From Pseudobutyrivibrio sp. (GTDB lineage Bacteria; Bacillota; Clostridia; Lachnospirales; Lachnospiraceae): DNA of 64,000 bases. Under the pieces are notes generated by a model. The model saw only the letters and a list, made by a program, of their open reading frames with translations. It was not told where the DNA came from and made no database searches. Made by a program: the position numbers and the translations under genes. How positions within the stretch are numbered: the stretch's first letter is position 1; each line of letters begins with the position of its first letter. The stretch lies in assembly GCA_017557435.1 (NCBI GenBank), contig JAFYYR010000019.1, positions 1 to 64,000 of the forward strand. Direction: 5' to 3'. Shown in pieces: positions 51,402 through 60,163 of this stretch.

Positions 51402-52342
51402 TGATAATAAATACAGGACAGAGGACTGATATTCCTGCATTTTATCCAGATTGGCTGGCCAACAGATTGCGGGAGGGATTTGTCATGGTGAGAAATCCAT
51501 ACAATCCCCTGCAGGTAAGTCGCTACAGATTGGATAGAGAAGTGGTGGATGCCATTGGATTTTGCAGTAAGAATCCTGCACCATTTTTTAAATACATGGA
51601 TTTGCTAGATGGCTATGGACAGTTTTGGTATGTGACCATCACAGGCTATGGCAAGGACATAGAGCCGGGGGTGCCTGACAAGGGAAAAGTCATGGAGGAT
51701 TTCAAGTGGCTTTCAAAGAAAGTTGGGATTGATTCTGTGGGATGGCGCTACGACCCAATATTTGTAGATGACAAATACACGGTGGATTTTCACCTTAAGA
51801 GATTTCAGGAGATGGCGGCCAATCTAGAGGGCTACACCAATCGAGTGGTTATCAGCTTCATAGATATATATGAAAAGGTAAAGCGTAATTTCCCAGAAGC
51901 CAAGGGCGTGACTGCAGAGGAAAAGGTATACCTGGGCCAGAAAATGGTGGAGATTGCAGCAGCCCATGGCATGGTGGTAAAGCCATGTGCAGAAGGAGAT
52001 TTCCTGGCAAAATACGGAGCAGACTGCGATGGTTGCATGACTATTGCTGACTATGAAAGGGCAATTGGAAAAAGACTTGTAGTTCCAAAATCAAAGAACA
52101 AGCCAGCTAGAGAAAATTGCTCCTGCTACATCACTGCAGACATAGGTGCCTATGACACCTGCGCCCACTTCTGCAAATATTGCTACGCCAATAATGATAT
52201 AAATCAAGTCAGAATCAACAGAGGACTCCACGATGTGAATTCTCCTCTTTTAATAGGAAACATAGGGCCAGATGACATCGTGACCGAGGCTGAGCAGCGC
52301 AGCTGGGTGGATAATCAGATGAATATTTTTCAGTTTATATAG
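51401..52342 (+). CDS. DUF1848 family protein with C-terminal cysteine cluster
   Basis: This 313-residue protein matches, by memory, DUF1848. Its N-terminus reads INTGQRTDIPAFYPDWLANRLREGFV. A C-terminal cysteine cluster has CSCYITADIGAYDTCAHFCKYCYAN, including CxxxCxxC as in radical-SAM proteins. An earlier CDGC pair is present. Radical-SAM-like activity has been suggested for the family but is not established. It is translationally coupled to the Nudix gene, so a joint nucleotide-related process is possible. Confidence 0.87.
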   Translation: MIINTGQRTDIPAFYPDWLANRLREGFVMVRNPYNPLQVSRYRLDREVVDAIGFCSKNPAPFFKYMDLLDGYGQFWYVTITGYGKDIEPGVPDKGKVMEDFKWLSKKVGIDSVGWRYDPIFVDDKYTVDFHLKRFQEMAANLEGYTNRVVISFIDIYEKVKRNFPEAKGVTAEEKVYLGQKMVEIAAAHGMVVKPCAEGDFLAKYGADCDGCMTIADYERAIGKRLVVPKSKNKPARENCSCYITADIGAYDTCAHFCKYCYANNDINQVRINRGLHDVNSPLLIGNIGPDDIVTEAEQRSWVDNQMNIFQFI

Positions 52343-52378
52343 ATTTCTACTGGGAAATTCTTAAATATTTATAAATTA

Positions 52379-52405
52379 TTAGCACTCTCTCTTGATGAGT
52401 GCTAA
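52379..52405. promoter_or_regulatory. CIRCE element (HrcA operator) of clpB
   Basis: TTAGCACTC (52379-52387), 9 bases and GAGTGCTAA (52397-52405) match CIRCE perfectly. It is 79 bases before clpB and 37 bases after DUF1848. Confidence 0.97.
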
Positions 52406-52483
52406 TTTTTATGTTAAAACATAATTAGAAAATTTGTGATAGTAATTTACAGGGAGAACACCAAGGGTTTAGGAGGTGAGAAT

Positions 52484-55066
52484 ATGAACATCCAGAAATT
52501 TACGCAGAAATCAATTGAGGCAATCAATGCCTGTGAAAAGATAGCAATGGATTATGGAAATCAGGAGCTGGAGCAGGAGCATCTTTTGATGGCACTGTTG
52601 CGTCAGGAGAATGGACTGATTCCTTCATTGATTAGCAAGATGAATATAGATGTGGGCCAGTTTGAAAGCGCTGTTGATGCAGCTCTTCAGGCTAGAGTGA
52701 AGGTCCAGGGTGGAGACCTGAGAGTAGGACAGCACCTTAATTACACACTCACTTACGCTGAGGACGAGGCAAAGGCAATGCGCGATAGCTACGTATCAGT
52801 AGAGCATCTTATGCTTGCCATGATTAAAAAGCCAAGCACTCCAGTGAAAAATATATTCAAGCAGTTTGGAATTAATAGGGATACATTTCTTGCTGTCCTT
52901 GCAACAGTCAGAGGAAATCAAACCGTAAATACGGATAATCCAGAAGCTACATATGATACTCTCGAAAAATATGGTTATGACCTGGTAGAGAGAGCGAGAG
53001 AAAATAAGCTTGATCCTGTAATCGGCCGTGACGAAGAGATTAGAAATGTAATCAGAATTCTAAGCAGAAAGACGAAAAACAACCCAGTACTTATAGGTGA
53101 GCCTGGTGTTGGTAAGACAGCAGTAGTAGAGGGATTGGCTCAGCGAATCGTCAGAGGAGATGTGCCAGATGGCCTTAAAAATAAAAAGGTATTCTCCCTT
53201 GAAATCGGCTCTATGATTGCCGGTGCAAAATATCAGGGTGAGTTCGAAGAGAGACTGAAGGCAGTCCTTGATGAAATCAAAAATTCTGACGGGGAAATTA
53301 TCCTATTTATAGATGAGCTTCACACCATCATCGGCGCAGGTAAAAATGGAAGCGGCGGACTTGATGCAGGCAATATGTTAAAGCCAATGCTTGCCCGCGG
53401 TGAGCTTCATTGTATCGGTGCTACCACACTTGATGAGTACAGAGAGTACATTGAAAAGGATGCAGCACTTGAGAGACGTTTCCAGCCAGTAATGGTTGAC
53501 GAGCCTACAGTTGAGGATACTATTTCCATTCTCCGTGGACTTAAGGAAAGATACGAGGTATTCCACGGTGTAAAAATCACAGATGGTGCGCTGGTTTCTG
53601 CAGCAACACTTTCTAATAGATATATTTCAGATAGATTTTTACCTGATAAGGCAATCGACCTGGTGGATGAGGCCTGCGCGCTTATTAAGACAGAGCTTGA
53701 CTCTATGCCAGCAGAGCTTGATGAGATGAATCGTCGAGTTATGCAGCTTGAGATTGAGGAGGCAGCTCTTAAAAAGGAAAAGGACAAGCTTTCTCAGGAC
53801 AGACTGGCAGATATTCAAAAGGAGCTCTCAGAGCTTAGAGATGAGTACAACACCAAAAAGGCTGCTTGGGACAATGAGAAAAAGCTGGTTGAGGATGTGG
53901 CTAAAGCCAAGGAAGAGCTTGACGATGTTCAGGGCCAGATAAAGATTGCTCAGCAGAAGTACGACTTAGAGGAGGCTGCCAAGCTTCAGTACGGTAGACT
54001 TCCAGAGCTTCAGGCACAGCTGGCAGAAGCTGAGGAGAAGCTTAAAAGCAGAAATGAAAGCCTTGTTCATGAGAATGTTTCTGAAGAGGAAATTGCTAGA
54101 ATCATTTCTCGTTGGACAGGTATTCCAGTAGCCAAATTAAATGAAACTGAGCGAAGCAAGACACTTCATCTTGATGAGGAGCTTCACAAGAGAGTAATGG
54201 GTCAGGATGATGCAGTAAAGCTTGTTTCAGAGGCTATTATCCGTTCAAAGGCAGGCATCAAGGATCCTAGCAAGCCAATTGGTTCATTCCTATTCTTAGG
54301 ACCTACTGGTGTAGGTAAGACTGAGCTCGCAAAGACTCTTGCACAGGCACTTTTCGATGATGAGAATGCAATGGTAAGACTTGATATGTCCGAGTACATG
54401 GAGAAGTTCAGCGTGAGCCGTCTTATTGGAGCGCCTCCAGGATATGTAGGATACGACGAGGGAGGTCAGCTTACAGAGGCAGTTCGTCGCAAGCCATATT
54501 CGGTAGTGCTTTTCGACGAGGTTGAAAAGGCACATCCTGATGTATTTAACGTACTGCTTCAGGTTCTTGATGATGGACGAATTACTGATTCTCAGGGTAG
54601 AACAGTAGATTTCAAGAATACAATTATTATCCTTACAAGTAATATTGGTTCCCAGTATCTTCTCGAGGGAATCGATGGTGTGACAGGTGAGATTACTAAG
54701 GAAACAAATGACCTTGTTATGAATGACCTTAGAAACTCATTTAGACCAGAATTCTTAAATCGTCTTGATGAGATTATCATGTTCAAGCCACTTACAAAGG
54801 ATAATATTGGCGGAATCGTGGACCTTATTATAGAAGAGCTTAATGGCAGACTTGCAGACAGACAGCTTCGCATTCATCTTACAGATGCAGCTAAGCAGTT
54901 TGTTATCGATCAGGGCTATGACCCAGTTTATGGTGCTAGACCTCTTAGAAGATATATCCAGAAAAATGTGGAGACAATGGCTGCTAAAATCATTCTCGCA
55001 GGGGATATTAGCGAGGGCACTGTCATAACAATCGACTCTGATGGAACCCAGCTTTTGGCTAAATAA
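52484..55066 (+). CDS. clpB: ATP-dependent disaggregase ClpB
   Basis: This 860-residue class I Clp ATPase reactivates aggregated protein with DnaK. The Clp-N domain covers residues 1-145. AAA-1 has the Walker [15 protein letters not shown] near residue 207 and Walker B in LFIDELHT. The coiled-coil middle domain spans about 410-520. AAA-2 has [15 protein letters not shown] near residue 608 and the Walker [11 protein letters not shown]. The start at 52484 follows AGGAGGTGAG. A CIRCE site upstream shows HrcA control, shared with hsp20. Confidence 0.98.
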   Translation: MNIQKFTQKSIEAINACEKIAMDYGNQELEQEHLLMALLRQENGLIPSLISKMNIDVGQFESAVDAALQARVKVQGGDLRVGQHLNYTLTYAEDEAKAMRDSYVSVEHLMLAMIKKPSTPVKNIFKQFGINRDTFLAVLATVRGNQTVNTDNPEATYDTLEKYGYDLVERARENKLDPVIGRDEEIRNVIRILSRKTKNNPVLIGEPGVGKTAVVEGLAQRIVRGDVPDGLKNKKVFSLEIGSMIAGAKYQGEFEERLKAVLDEIKNSDGEIILFIDELHTIIGAGKNGSGGLDAGNMLKPMLARGELHCIGATTLDEYREYIEKDAALERRFQPVMVDEPTVEDTISILRGLKERYEVFHGVKITDGALVSAATLSNRYISDRFLPDKAIDLVDEACALIKTELDSMPAELDEMNRRVMQLEIEEAALKKEKDKLSQDRLADIQKELSELRDEYNTKKAAWDNEKKLVEDVAKAKEELDDVQGQIKIAQQKYDLEEAAKLQYGRLPELQAQLAEAEEKLKSRNESLVHENVSEEEIARIISRWTGIPVAKLNETERSKTLHLDEELHKRVMGQDDAVKLVSEAIIRSKAGIKDPSKPIGSFLFLGPTGVGKTELAKTLAQALFDDENAMVRLDMSEYMEKFSVSRLIGAPPGYVGYDEGGQLTEAVRRKPYSVVLFDEVEKAHPDVFNVLLQVLDDGRITDSQGRTVDFKNTIIILTSNIGSQYLLEGIDGVTGEITKETNDLVMNDLRNSFRPEFLNRLDEIIMFKPLTKDNIGGIVDLIIEELNGRLADRQLRIHLTDAAKQFVIDQGYDPVYGARPLRRYIQKNVETMAAKIILAGDISEGTVITIDSDGTQLLAK

Positions 55067-55168
55067 GGGCAAAAAAGCCAGATTGTACACAATAAAAAAC
55101 TTTCTCAGACGGACAAATGTCCGCTGTAGGCAAAATAATTGTTGTTTTTAGCATATAATTAGTGTATA

Positions 55169-55224
55169 GTATCAAAGGTAAATGCTTTAGTAAGTTAAAG
55201 TACAAGCCTTTGATACTTTTTTTT
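55169..55224 (+). terminator. Strong terminator after clpB
   Basis: GTATCAAAGG (55169-55178) and CCTTTGATAC (55207-55216) form a perfect 10-bp stem with an inner CTTTA/TAAAG stem, followed by T8. A TTGTTT-17-TATAGT promoter-like pair at 55142-55170 lies just before it. Confidence 0.88.
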
Positions 55225-55239
55225 ACGTTATGATATAAT
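55210..55239 (+). promoter_or_regulatory. Promoter of rarA
   Basis: TTGATA (55210-55215), an 18-nt spacer and a perfect TATAAT (55234-55239) form a sigma-A promoter. It overlaps the right arm of the clpB terminator. Confidence 0.65.
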
Positions 55240-55279
55240 TAAATTGCGAAAAAATGAGTATTCAAAAGGAAGGATATAA

Positions 55280-56605
55280 ATGGATTTATTCGATTACATG
55301 AGGCAGGAAGCTAAGAAAAAGGAGTCACCACTTGCAGCTCGCCTTAGACCTACCACTTTGGATGAGGTAGTAGGACAGCAGCACATCATTGGCAAGGACA
55401 AGCTCCTCTACAGAGCCATCAAGGCCGACAAGCTTTCTTCCATTATATTTTATGGTCCACCAGGTACCGGCAAGACCACTCTTGCCCAGGTTATAGCCCA
55501 TACTACTTCAGCAGAGTTTACCTCTATTAATGCCACCACTTCTGGTAAGAAGGACATGGAGGCAGTTGTTGAGGGGGCTAAGCAGACACTTGGTGCTTAT
55601 GGTAAAAAAACAATCCTATTTATAGACGAGATTCATAGATTCAATAAGGGACAGCAGGATTATCTACTTCCATTTGTGGAGGATGGCACCATTATTTTAA
55701 TAGGAGCCACCACAGAGAATCCTTATTTCGAGGTCAACGGAGCGCTTCTTTCTCGCTCAATCATCTTTGAACTGAAGCCACTTGATACAGAGGACATTAA
55801 GACTCTTATTAACAGGGCTCTCACAGATGAGGAGAAGGGCTTGGGCAGCTATGGAGCTGTTATCGATGATGACGCTCTAGAGTTTTTGGCAGACATTGCC
55901 AATGGTGATGCCAGAGCAGCACTTACAGCAATAGAGCTTGGTGTGTTGACCACAGACAGGGATGAATCAGATGGCAAAATCCATATTACAATAGATGTTG
56001 CCAGCGAATGCATCCAGCGCCGTGTTATTAAATACGACAAGGATGGCGATAATCATTATGACACCATTTCTGCTTTTATTAAGAGTATGAGAGGTTCTGA
56101 CCCAGATGCGGCAGTTTATTACCTGGCTAGGATGTTATATGCAGGCGAGGACCCTAAGTTCATTGCAAGACGTATTTGCATCTGCGCATCAGAGGATGTG
56201 GGCAATGCTGATCCACAGGCTTTAGTTGTTGCTACTTCAGCATTTTTAGCTGTTGAGCGAATTGGAATGCCTGAATCTAGAATTATTTTATCTCATGCAG
56301 CTACTTATGTAGCATGTGCGCCAAAGTCAAATTCAGCCTACGGAGCTATCGATTTGGCCATGCAGGAGGTACGAAATAATACCACGCGACAGATTCCAAC
56401 ACACCTGCAGGATGCCCACTATAAATCAGCAAGTAAGTTGGGCCATGGCATAGGTTACGAATATGCCCACGATTTCCCAAATCATTTTTCTCATCAGAGA
56501 TACTTACCTGATGGGCTGGAGAGAGGAGATTTCTATCGACCAGGAGAATTGGGATATGAAAAAGTTATCAATGAGTATCTTAATAAGATACGCTCAGATA
56601 AATAA
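55280..56605 (+). CDS. rarA: Replication-associated recombination protein A (RarA/MgsA)
   Basis: This is a 441-residue AAA+ ATPase acting at stalled replication forks. The N-terminal PLAARLRPTTLDEVVGQQHI is typical. Walker A is GPPGTGKTTLAQ near residue 55, and Walker B is LFIDEIHRFNKGQQD. Sensor 1 TTENP and the C-terminal tetramerisation domain (MRGSDPDAAVYYLARMLYAGEDP, RRICICASEDVGNADP) complete the family. Length is normal. It has its own promoter and is 23 bases ahead of the aminotransferase gene. Confidence 0.97.
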   Translation: MDLFDYMRQEAKKKESPLAARLRPTTLDEVVGQQHIIGKDKLLYRAIKADKLSSIIFYGPPGTGKTTLAQVIAHTTSAEFTSINATTSGKKDMEAVVEGAKQTLGAYGKKTILFIDEIHRFNKGQQDYLLPFVEDGTIILIGATTENPYFEVNGALLSRSIIFELKPLDTEDIKTLINRALTDEEKGLGSYGAVIDDDALEFLADIANGDARAALTAIELGVLTTDRDESDGKIHITIDVASECIQRRVIKYDKDGDNHYDTISAFIKSMRGSDPDAAVYYLARMLYAGEDPKFIARRICICASEDVGNADPQALVVATSAFLAVERIGMPESRIILSHAATYVACAPKSNSAYGAIDLAMQEVRNNTTRQIPTHLQDAHYKSASKLGHGIGYEYAHDFPNHFSHQRYLPDGLERGDFYRPGELGYEKVINEYLNKIRSDK

Positions 56606-56628
56606 GCAATAAGGAAGGAAACCCCAAA

Positions 56629-57918
56629 ATGAAAAAGTACAGTGAAATGTCACTAGAGGAACTAAATTCAGAGAAGGAGCAGCTCACTGCCCAGTACAAA
56701 ACATGGCAGTCAAAAGGCCTTAAGCTTGATATGAGCCGCGGTAAGCCATCAGTTGAGCAGCTTGATCTTTCTATGCCACTTTTCGATATTCTCGATGGTA
56801 AGTCACTTATGAAGTGCATGAACGGAGTGGAGACTAGAAACTACGGACAGTTAGAGGGTATCGTAGAGGCTCAGCATCTTTTTGCAGAGATTATGGATTG
56901 CCAGCCAGAGCAGGTTATCGTAGGCGGCAACTCTTCACTTAACATGATGTTTGATGCAGTATCACGTGGCTACATGTTTGGTTTCGATGGTTGCACACCA
57001 TGGTGCAAGCTTGACCGTGTGAAGTGGCTTTGCCCAGTTCCTGGTTATGACAGACATTTTGCTATTACACAGCATTTTGGTTTTGAAATGATTAACATCC
57101 CTATGAATGAGGATGGTCCAGACATGGACGTTGTAGAGGGACTTGTTGCAGCAGATGATACAATCAAGGGTATGTGGTGTGTGCCTAAGTACTCTAACCC
57201 ACAGGGTATTGTATATTCTGATGAGGTTGTTCGCAGAATTGCTAACCTTAAGCCAGCAGCTAAGGACTTTAGAGTATTCTGGGATAACGCATATGCGGTA
57301 CATCATTTATACAAGGAAAAGAGCAAGATCTTAAACATTCTCCACGAGTGTGAGGAAGCAGACAATCCAAATCTTGTATTTGAGTTTGCTTCTACATCAA
57401 AGATTACATTCGCAGGTGGCGGTATTGCTGCAATCGCATGTAACCACAAGAATCGTGAGGAGATTAAGAAGACACTTACAGTTCAGACAATCGGCTTCGA
57501 CAAAATCAACATGCTTCGTCATGCTAGATATTTTGCAGATGTTGAGTCAGTTTCAAAGCACATGGAAAAGCATGCTAAAATCTTACGTCCTAAGTTTGAG
57601 CTTGTTATCAAGACAATGGAGAGAGACCTTGCAGAGGCAGGATGTGGTTCATGGATTTCACCAAAGGGTGGTTACTTCATCACATTTGATGCTCCAAGAG
57701 GCACAGCTACACGTATCGTAGATTTGGCAGCAGAGGCAGGTGTTAAGCTTACACCAGCAGGCGCTCCATTCCCATATCACATGGACCCTAACGATTCAGT
57801 TATCCGTTTTGCTCCATCTCTTCCACCAATCGAAGAGCTTGAGCAGGCAGCTGAGGTATTTACAGTATGTGCACGTATTGCATATCTTGAGAAGCTTATT
57901 CACGCTAAGTCAGAATAG
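56629..57918 (+). CDS. Aminotransferase class I/II-fold, aspartate aminotransferase-like (PF12897 type)
   Basis: This 429-residue PLP enzyme begins with LKLDMSRGKPSVEQLDLS, the mark of the PF12897 subgroup. NYGQLEGIVEAQ, VGGNSSLNMMFDAVSRGY, PKYSNPQGIVYS and FEFASTSKITFAGGGIAA follow, the last holding the PLP lysine (STSKITFAGGG). The C-terminal RFAPSLPPIEELEQA carries the carboxylate-binding arginine. It probably interconverts aspartate and oxaloacetate, though the amino acid specificity is not proven. It has a good ribosome binding site (AAGGAAGG). Confidence 0.92.
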   Translation: MKKYSEMSLEELNSEKEQLTAQYKTWQSKGLKLDMSRGKPSVEQLDLSMPLFDILDGKSLMKCMNGVETRNYGQLEGIVEAQHLFAEIMDCQPEQVIVGGNSSLNMMFDAVSRGYMFGFDGCTPWCKLDRVKWLCPVPGYDRHFAITQHFGFEMINIPMNEDGPDMDVVEGLVAADDTIKGMWCVPKYSNPQGIVYSDEVVRRIANLKPAAKDFRVFWDNAYAVHHLYKEKSKILNILHECEEADNPNLVFEFASTSKITFAGGGIAAIACNHKNREEIKKTLTVQTIGFDKINMLRHARYFADVESVSKHMEKHAKILRPKFELVIKTMERDLAEAGCGSWISPKGGYFITFDAPRGTATRIVDLAAEAGVKLTPAGAPFPYHMDPNDSVIRFAPSLPPIEELEQAAEVFTVCARIAYLEKLIHAKSE

Positions 57919-57989
57919 GATGATAATCTGCTAGCAGGACAATTAATTAAAATATTATTAAAAATGCACCTTAGGGGTGAGCATATTAT

Positions 57990-58024
57990 AAAGAGCCATG
58001 ACAGCTGTCGTGGCTCTTTATTTG
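57990..58024 (+). terminator. Terminator after the aminotransferase gene
   Basis: AAAGAGCCA (57990-57998) and TGGCTCTTT (58011-58019), with an inner GACAGCTGTC, form a long stem followed by ATTTG. A TATAAT at 58153-58158 further on may be the -10 of the next gene. Confidence 0.85.
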
Positions 58025-58199
58025 TTTGTTTGAAAGCAATATTGTTAAAAATATTTATGTAAAAATATTTTAATAAACTATTAATAAAGTCTTAACTATA
58101 TTGCAAAAAGATGCGTAGTATGGGACAATAACCACGTCGCGACAAAAGTGTGTATAATATGGTTCTTATGACAAACAATAAGAAAGAGAGGATTTTTAC

Positions 58200-59069
58200 A
58201 TGAATAGAAGAAAAGTTATTGCATTGTCGCTTACAATGGCATTTTCTGCGGGATTATTACTTACATCTCATACAACAGTAGAGGCCAGAGGTCATAGACA
58301 TTGCCATCATCGTCATAATACAACTGTTGAGCAGAATGTTGATGAGCAGACAGATGCATCTTCAGATGAGACAACCGCTTCGATTTTGGAAAAACTCAAG
58401 GGATATACAGCATTTGAAGAAGTTACTAATGTGGATGATCAGCAATTCTTATTGCTAGTTGAGACCAAGACTGGTGGTATTAACTTATACCAGGAAAAAG
58501 ATATAATCGAGACAGAAAAGATTGATGCCAAGGAATTAGCTGATGGTGACACATATTATGATACTAGAATCAAAAATCCTGAAGATATGGAATTGATTTA
58601 TTCTTCTGATGGAAACGAAGATATCAGCGCGGTTCACATGGGCGGTGAGTTTGGTGCTTTCCAGTGTGTAGGTGATAGATTAAAGGATGCTAGATATGAG
58701 GGGCTTTCTTTTGATGAGTCTATTACTCAGGGACCTGAGCTCGACCAGAATAAGCAGTATGTAAACTTCTTATATACTGATTTCATCAATGGTGCCTTAA
58801 GAGGAAACATAGAAAGCACAACTTCTGCAACTGAAGTATTCTATGAGACAGGCGATATGTTCCAGGGCGGTGGATATGACTACTATGCAGAGTACGGTGA
58901 AAATGATGGTACTGATGCTGAGTATACACTTGTTTATGACATTGTAATCAACGATGATAAGACTATCAATTTTACAATTGGAGCATATAACGAAGAGAAT
59001 GATTTTGCAGCTGATGTAACATATCATTTGATAGCTGAGGATGGAGGAGCGTATTCTGTCCTTAACTAA
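58200..59069 (+). CDS. Secreted protein with histidine-rich mature N-terminus
   Basis: This 289-residue protein has a signal peptide (MNRRKVIALSLTMAFSAGLLL) with likely cleavage near residue 30 (VEA). The mature N-terminus is GHRHCHHRHN, a potential metal-binding tract of six histidines and one cysteine. The remainder is acidic and poor in cysteine, with repeated Tyr/Asp/Gly stretches (FQGGGYDYYAEYGENDG). I recognise no family. It is a single-gene unit flanked by terminators. A surface role such as metal capture is speculation. Confidence 0.78.
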   Translation: MNRRKVIALSLTMAFSAGLLLTSHTTVEARGHRHCHHRHNTTVEQNVDEQTDASSDETTASILEKLKGYTAFEEVTNVDDQQFLLLVETKTGGINLYQEKDIIETEKIDAKELADGDTYYDTRIKNPEDMELIYSSDGNEDISAVHMGGEFGAFQCVGDRLKDARYEGLSFDESITQGPELDQNKQYVNFLYTDFINGALRGNIESTTSATEVFYETGDMFQGGGYDYYAEYGENDGTDAEYTLVYDIVINDDKTINFTIGAYNEENDFAADVTYHLIAEDGGAYSVLN

Positions 59070-59109
59070 GCACTAAAGTTTAACATATCTAAAAAAGCAT
59101 ATAAAAAGT

Positions 59110-59140
59110 AAGAGCTACGTCTTTTGACGTAGCTCTTTTA
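59110..59140. terminator. Terminator after the secreted-protein gene
   Basis: AAGAGCTACGTC (59110-59121) and GACGTAGCTCTT (59126-59137) form a 12-bp stem with a T4 loop, followed by TT. It lies between convergent genes and may serve both strands. Confidence 0.88.
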
Positions 59141-59189
59141 TTTGCAATATATTTTGGACCACTAACCCCGTCCCCTAGGACCATTTTTG

Positions 59190-60149
59190 CTAGATTATGT
59201 AGTACCATTCATCGCTTTGAACAACTTCTTCTGTTTTTAGCTCATTGTTGTTGGTACGGTATTCCATTTCTAGGTTCTTCATGCTGACAACAGTGTTTGC
59301 CCCAATTGATCTAGTAATAAATGTGTTGCCGCCTATTACGGTGTTTTCACCGATAATAGTATCTCCGCCTAGAATAGAAGCACCTGCGTAGATTGTTACG
59401 TTGTCGCAGATGGTAGGGTGTCTCTTTTTGCCCGAAAGCTTCTGGCCACCTCTTGTGGAGAGGGCACCGATTGTGACGCCCTGATATACCTTGACATTTT
59501 TACCAATCACAGCAGTCTCACCGATAACGATTCCTGTTCCATGGTCAATGAAAAAGAACTTGTCGATGGTAGCTCCTGGATGAATATCTATACCTGTCTG
59601 GGAATGGGCATATTCTGTCATCAAACGAGGTAGAACGGGAACCTGAAGCTTGTATAGCTCATGGGCAATTCTGTAGACTGTAGTCGCAAATAGACCTGGA
59701 TAGGCCAGGATGATTTCCTCAAAACAGCCTGCAGCAGGATCTCCGTCGAAAGCAGCTAAGACATCAGTCTCAATATATTCTCTGATTTTAGGAACCTGAC
59801 TGAAGAATTCCTTACAGATTCGATAGCTTTCCTCAGCACGACTTTCCTCAGTAAGAGTGCCTCGTTTTTTACAGAAATCAAGAGCAAGTGTAACCTGCTT
59901 ATTAAGGTGATAAAAGATATCCTCAATTGTAATTGCAAAACTATTATTGGGATTGTATATCTTGTAAGTGCGGTCTCTAAAGTATCCTGGATATATAATC
60001 CTCAACAAATTTTCTACCAAAATCGTGACCTCGGCCTTGTCAGGCTTGTTGAAGATATTAACTGCGTCGATAGTTTTATCTCCATTAAAGTCTGAAATGA
60101 CTGTATCAACAATATTTTCGATTTCAGCTTCTACTATAATCCCGTTCAT
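59190..60149 (-). CDS. epsC: Serine O-acetyltransferase (EpsC type)
   Basis: This 319-residue enzyme makes O-acetylserine for cysteine synthesis. The N-terminal helical region (residues 1-180) is followed by left-handed beta-helix hexapeptide repeats: TGIDIHPGATIDKFFFIDHGTGIVIGETAVIG, VYQGVTIGALS, HPTICDNVTIYAGASILGG and NTVIGGNTFI. Catalytic His and Asp are in the IDHGTG and related stretch. It is the EpsC form with a long N-terminal domain. It is the last gene of the encapsulin operon, 14 bases after the desulfurase. It would supply the cysteine precursor for that enzyme. Confidence 0.94.
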   Translation of the reverse strand: MNGIIVEAEIENIVDTVISDFNGDKTIDAVNIFNKPDKAEVTILVENLLRIIYPGYFRDRTYKIYNPNNSFAITIEDIFYHLNKQVTLALDFCKKRGTLTEESRAEESYRICKEFFSQVPKIREYIETDVLAAFDGDPAAGCFEEIILAYPGLFATTVYRIAHELYKLQVPVLPRLMTEYAHSQTGIDIHPGATIDKFFFIDHGTGIVIGETAVIGKNVKVYQGVTIGALSTRGGQKLSGKKRHPTICDNVTIYAGASILGGDTIIGENTVIGGNTFITRSIGANTVVSMKNLEMEYRTNNNELKTEEVVQSDEWYYII

Positions 60150-60163
60150 GTTAACCTCACTTG

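Noticed and set aside
59155-59190. Repeated TGGACC/AGGACCA motif between the secreted-protein gene and epsC
   Set aside because: Two short imperfect copies near a terminator; too little to call a repeat or operator.
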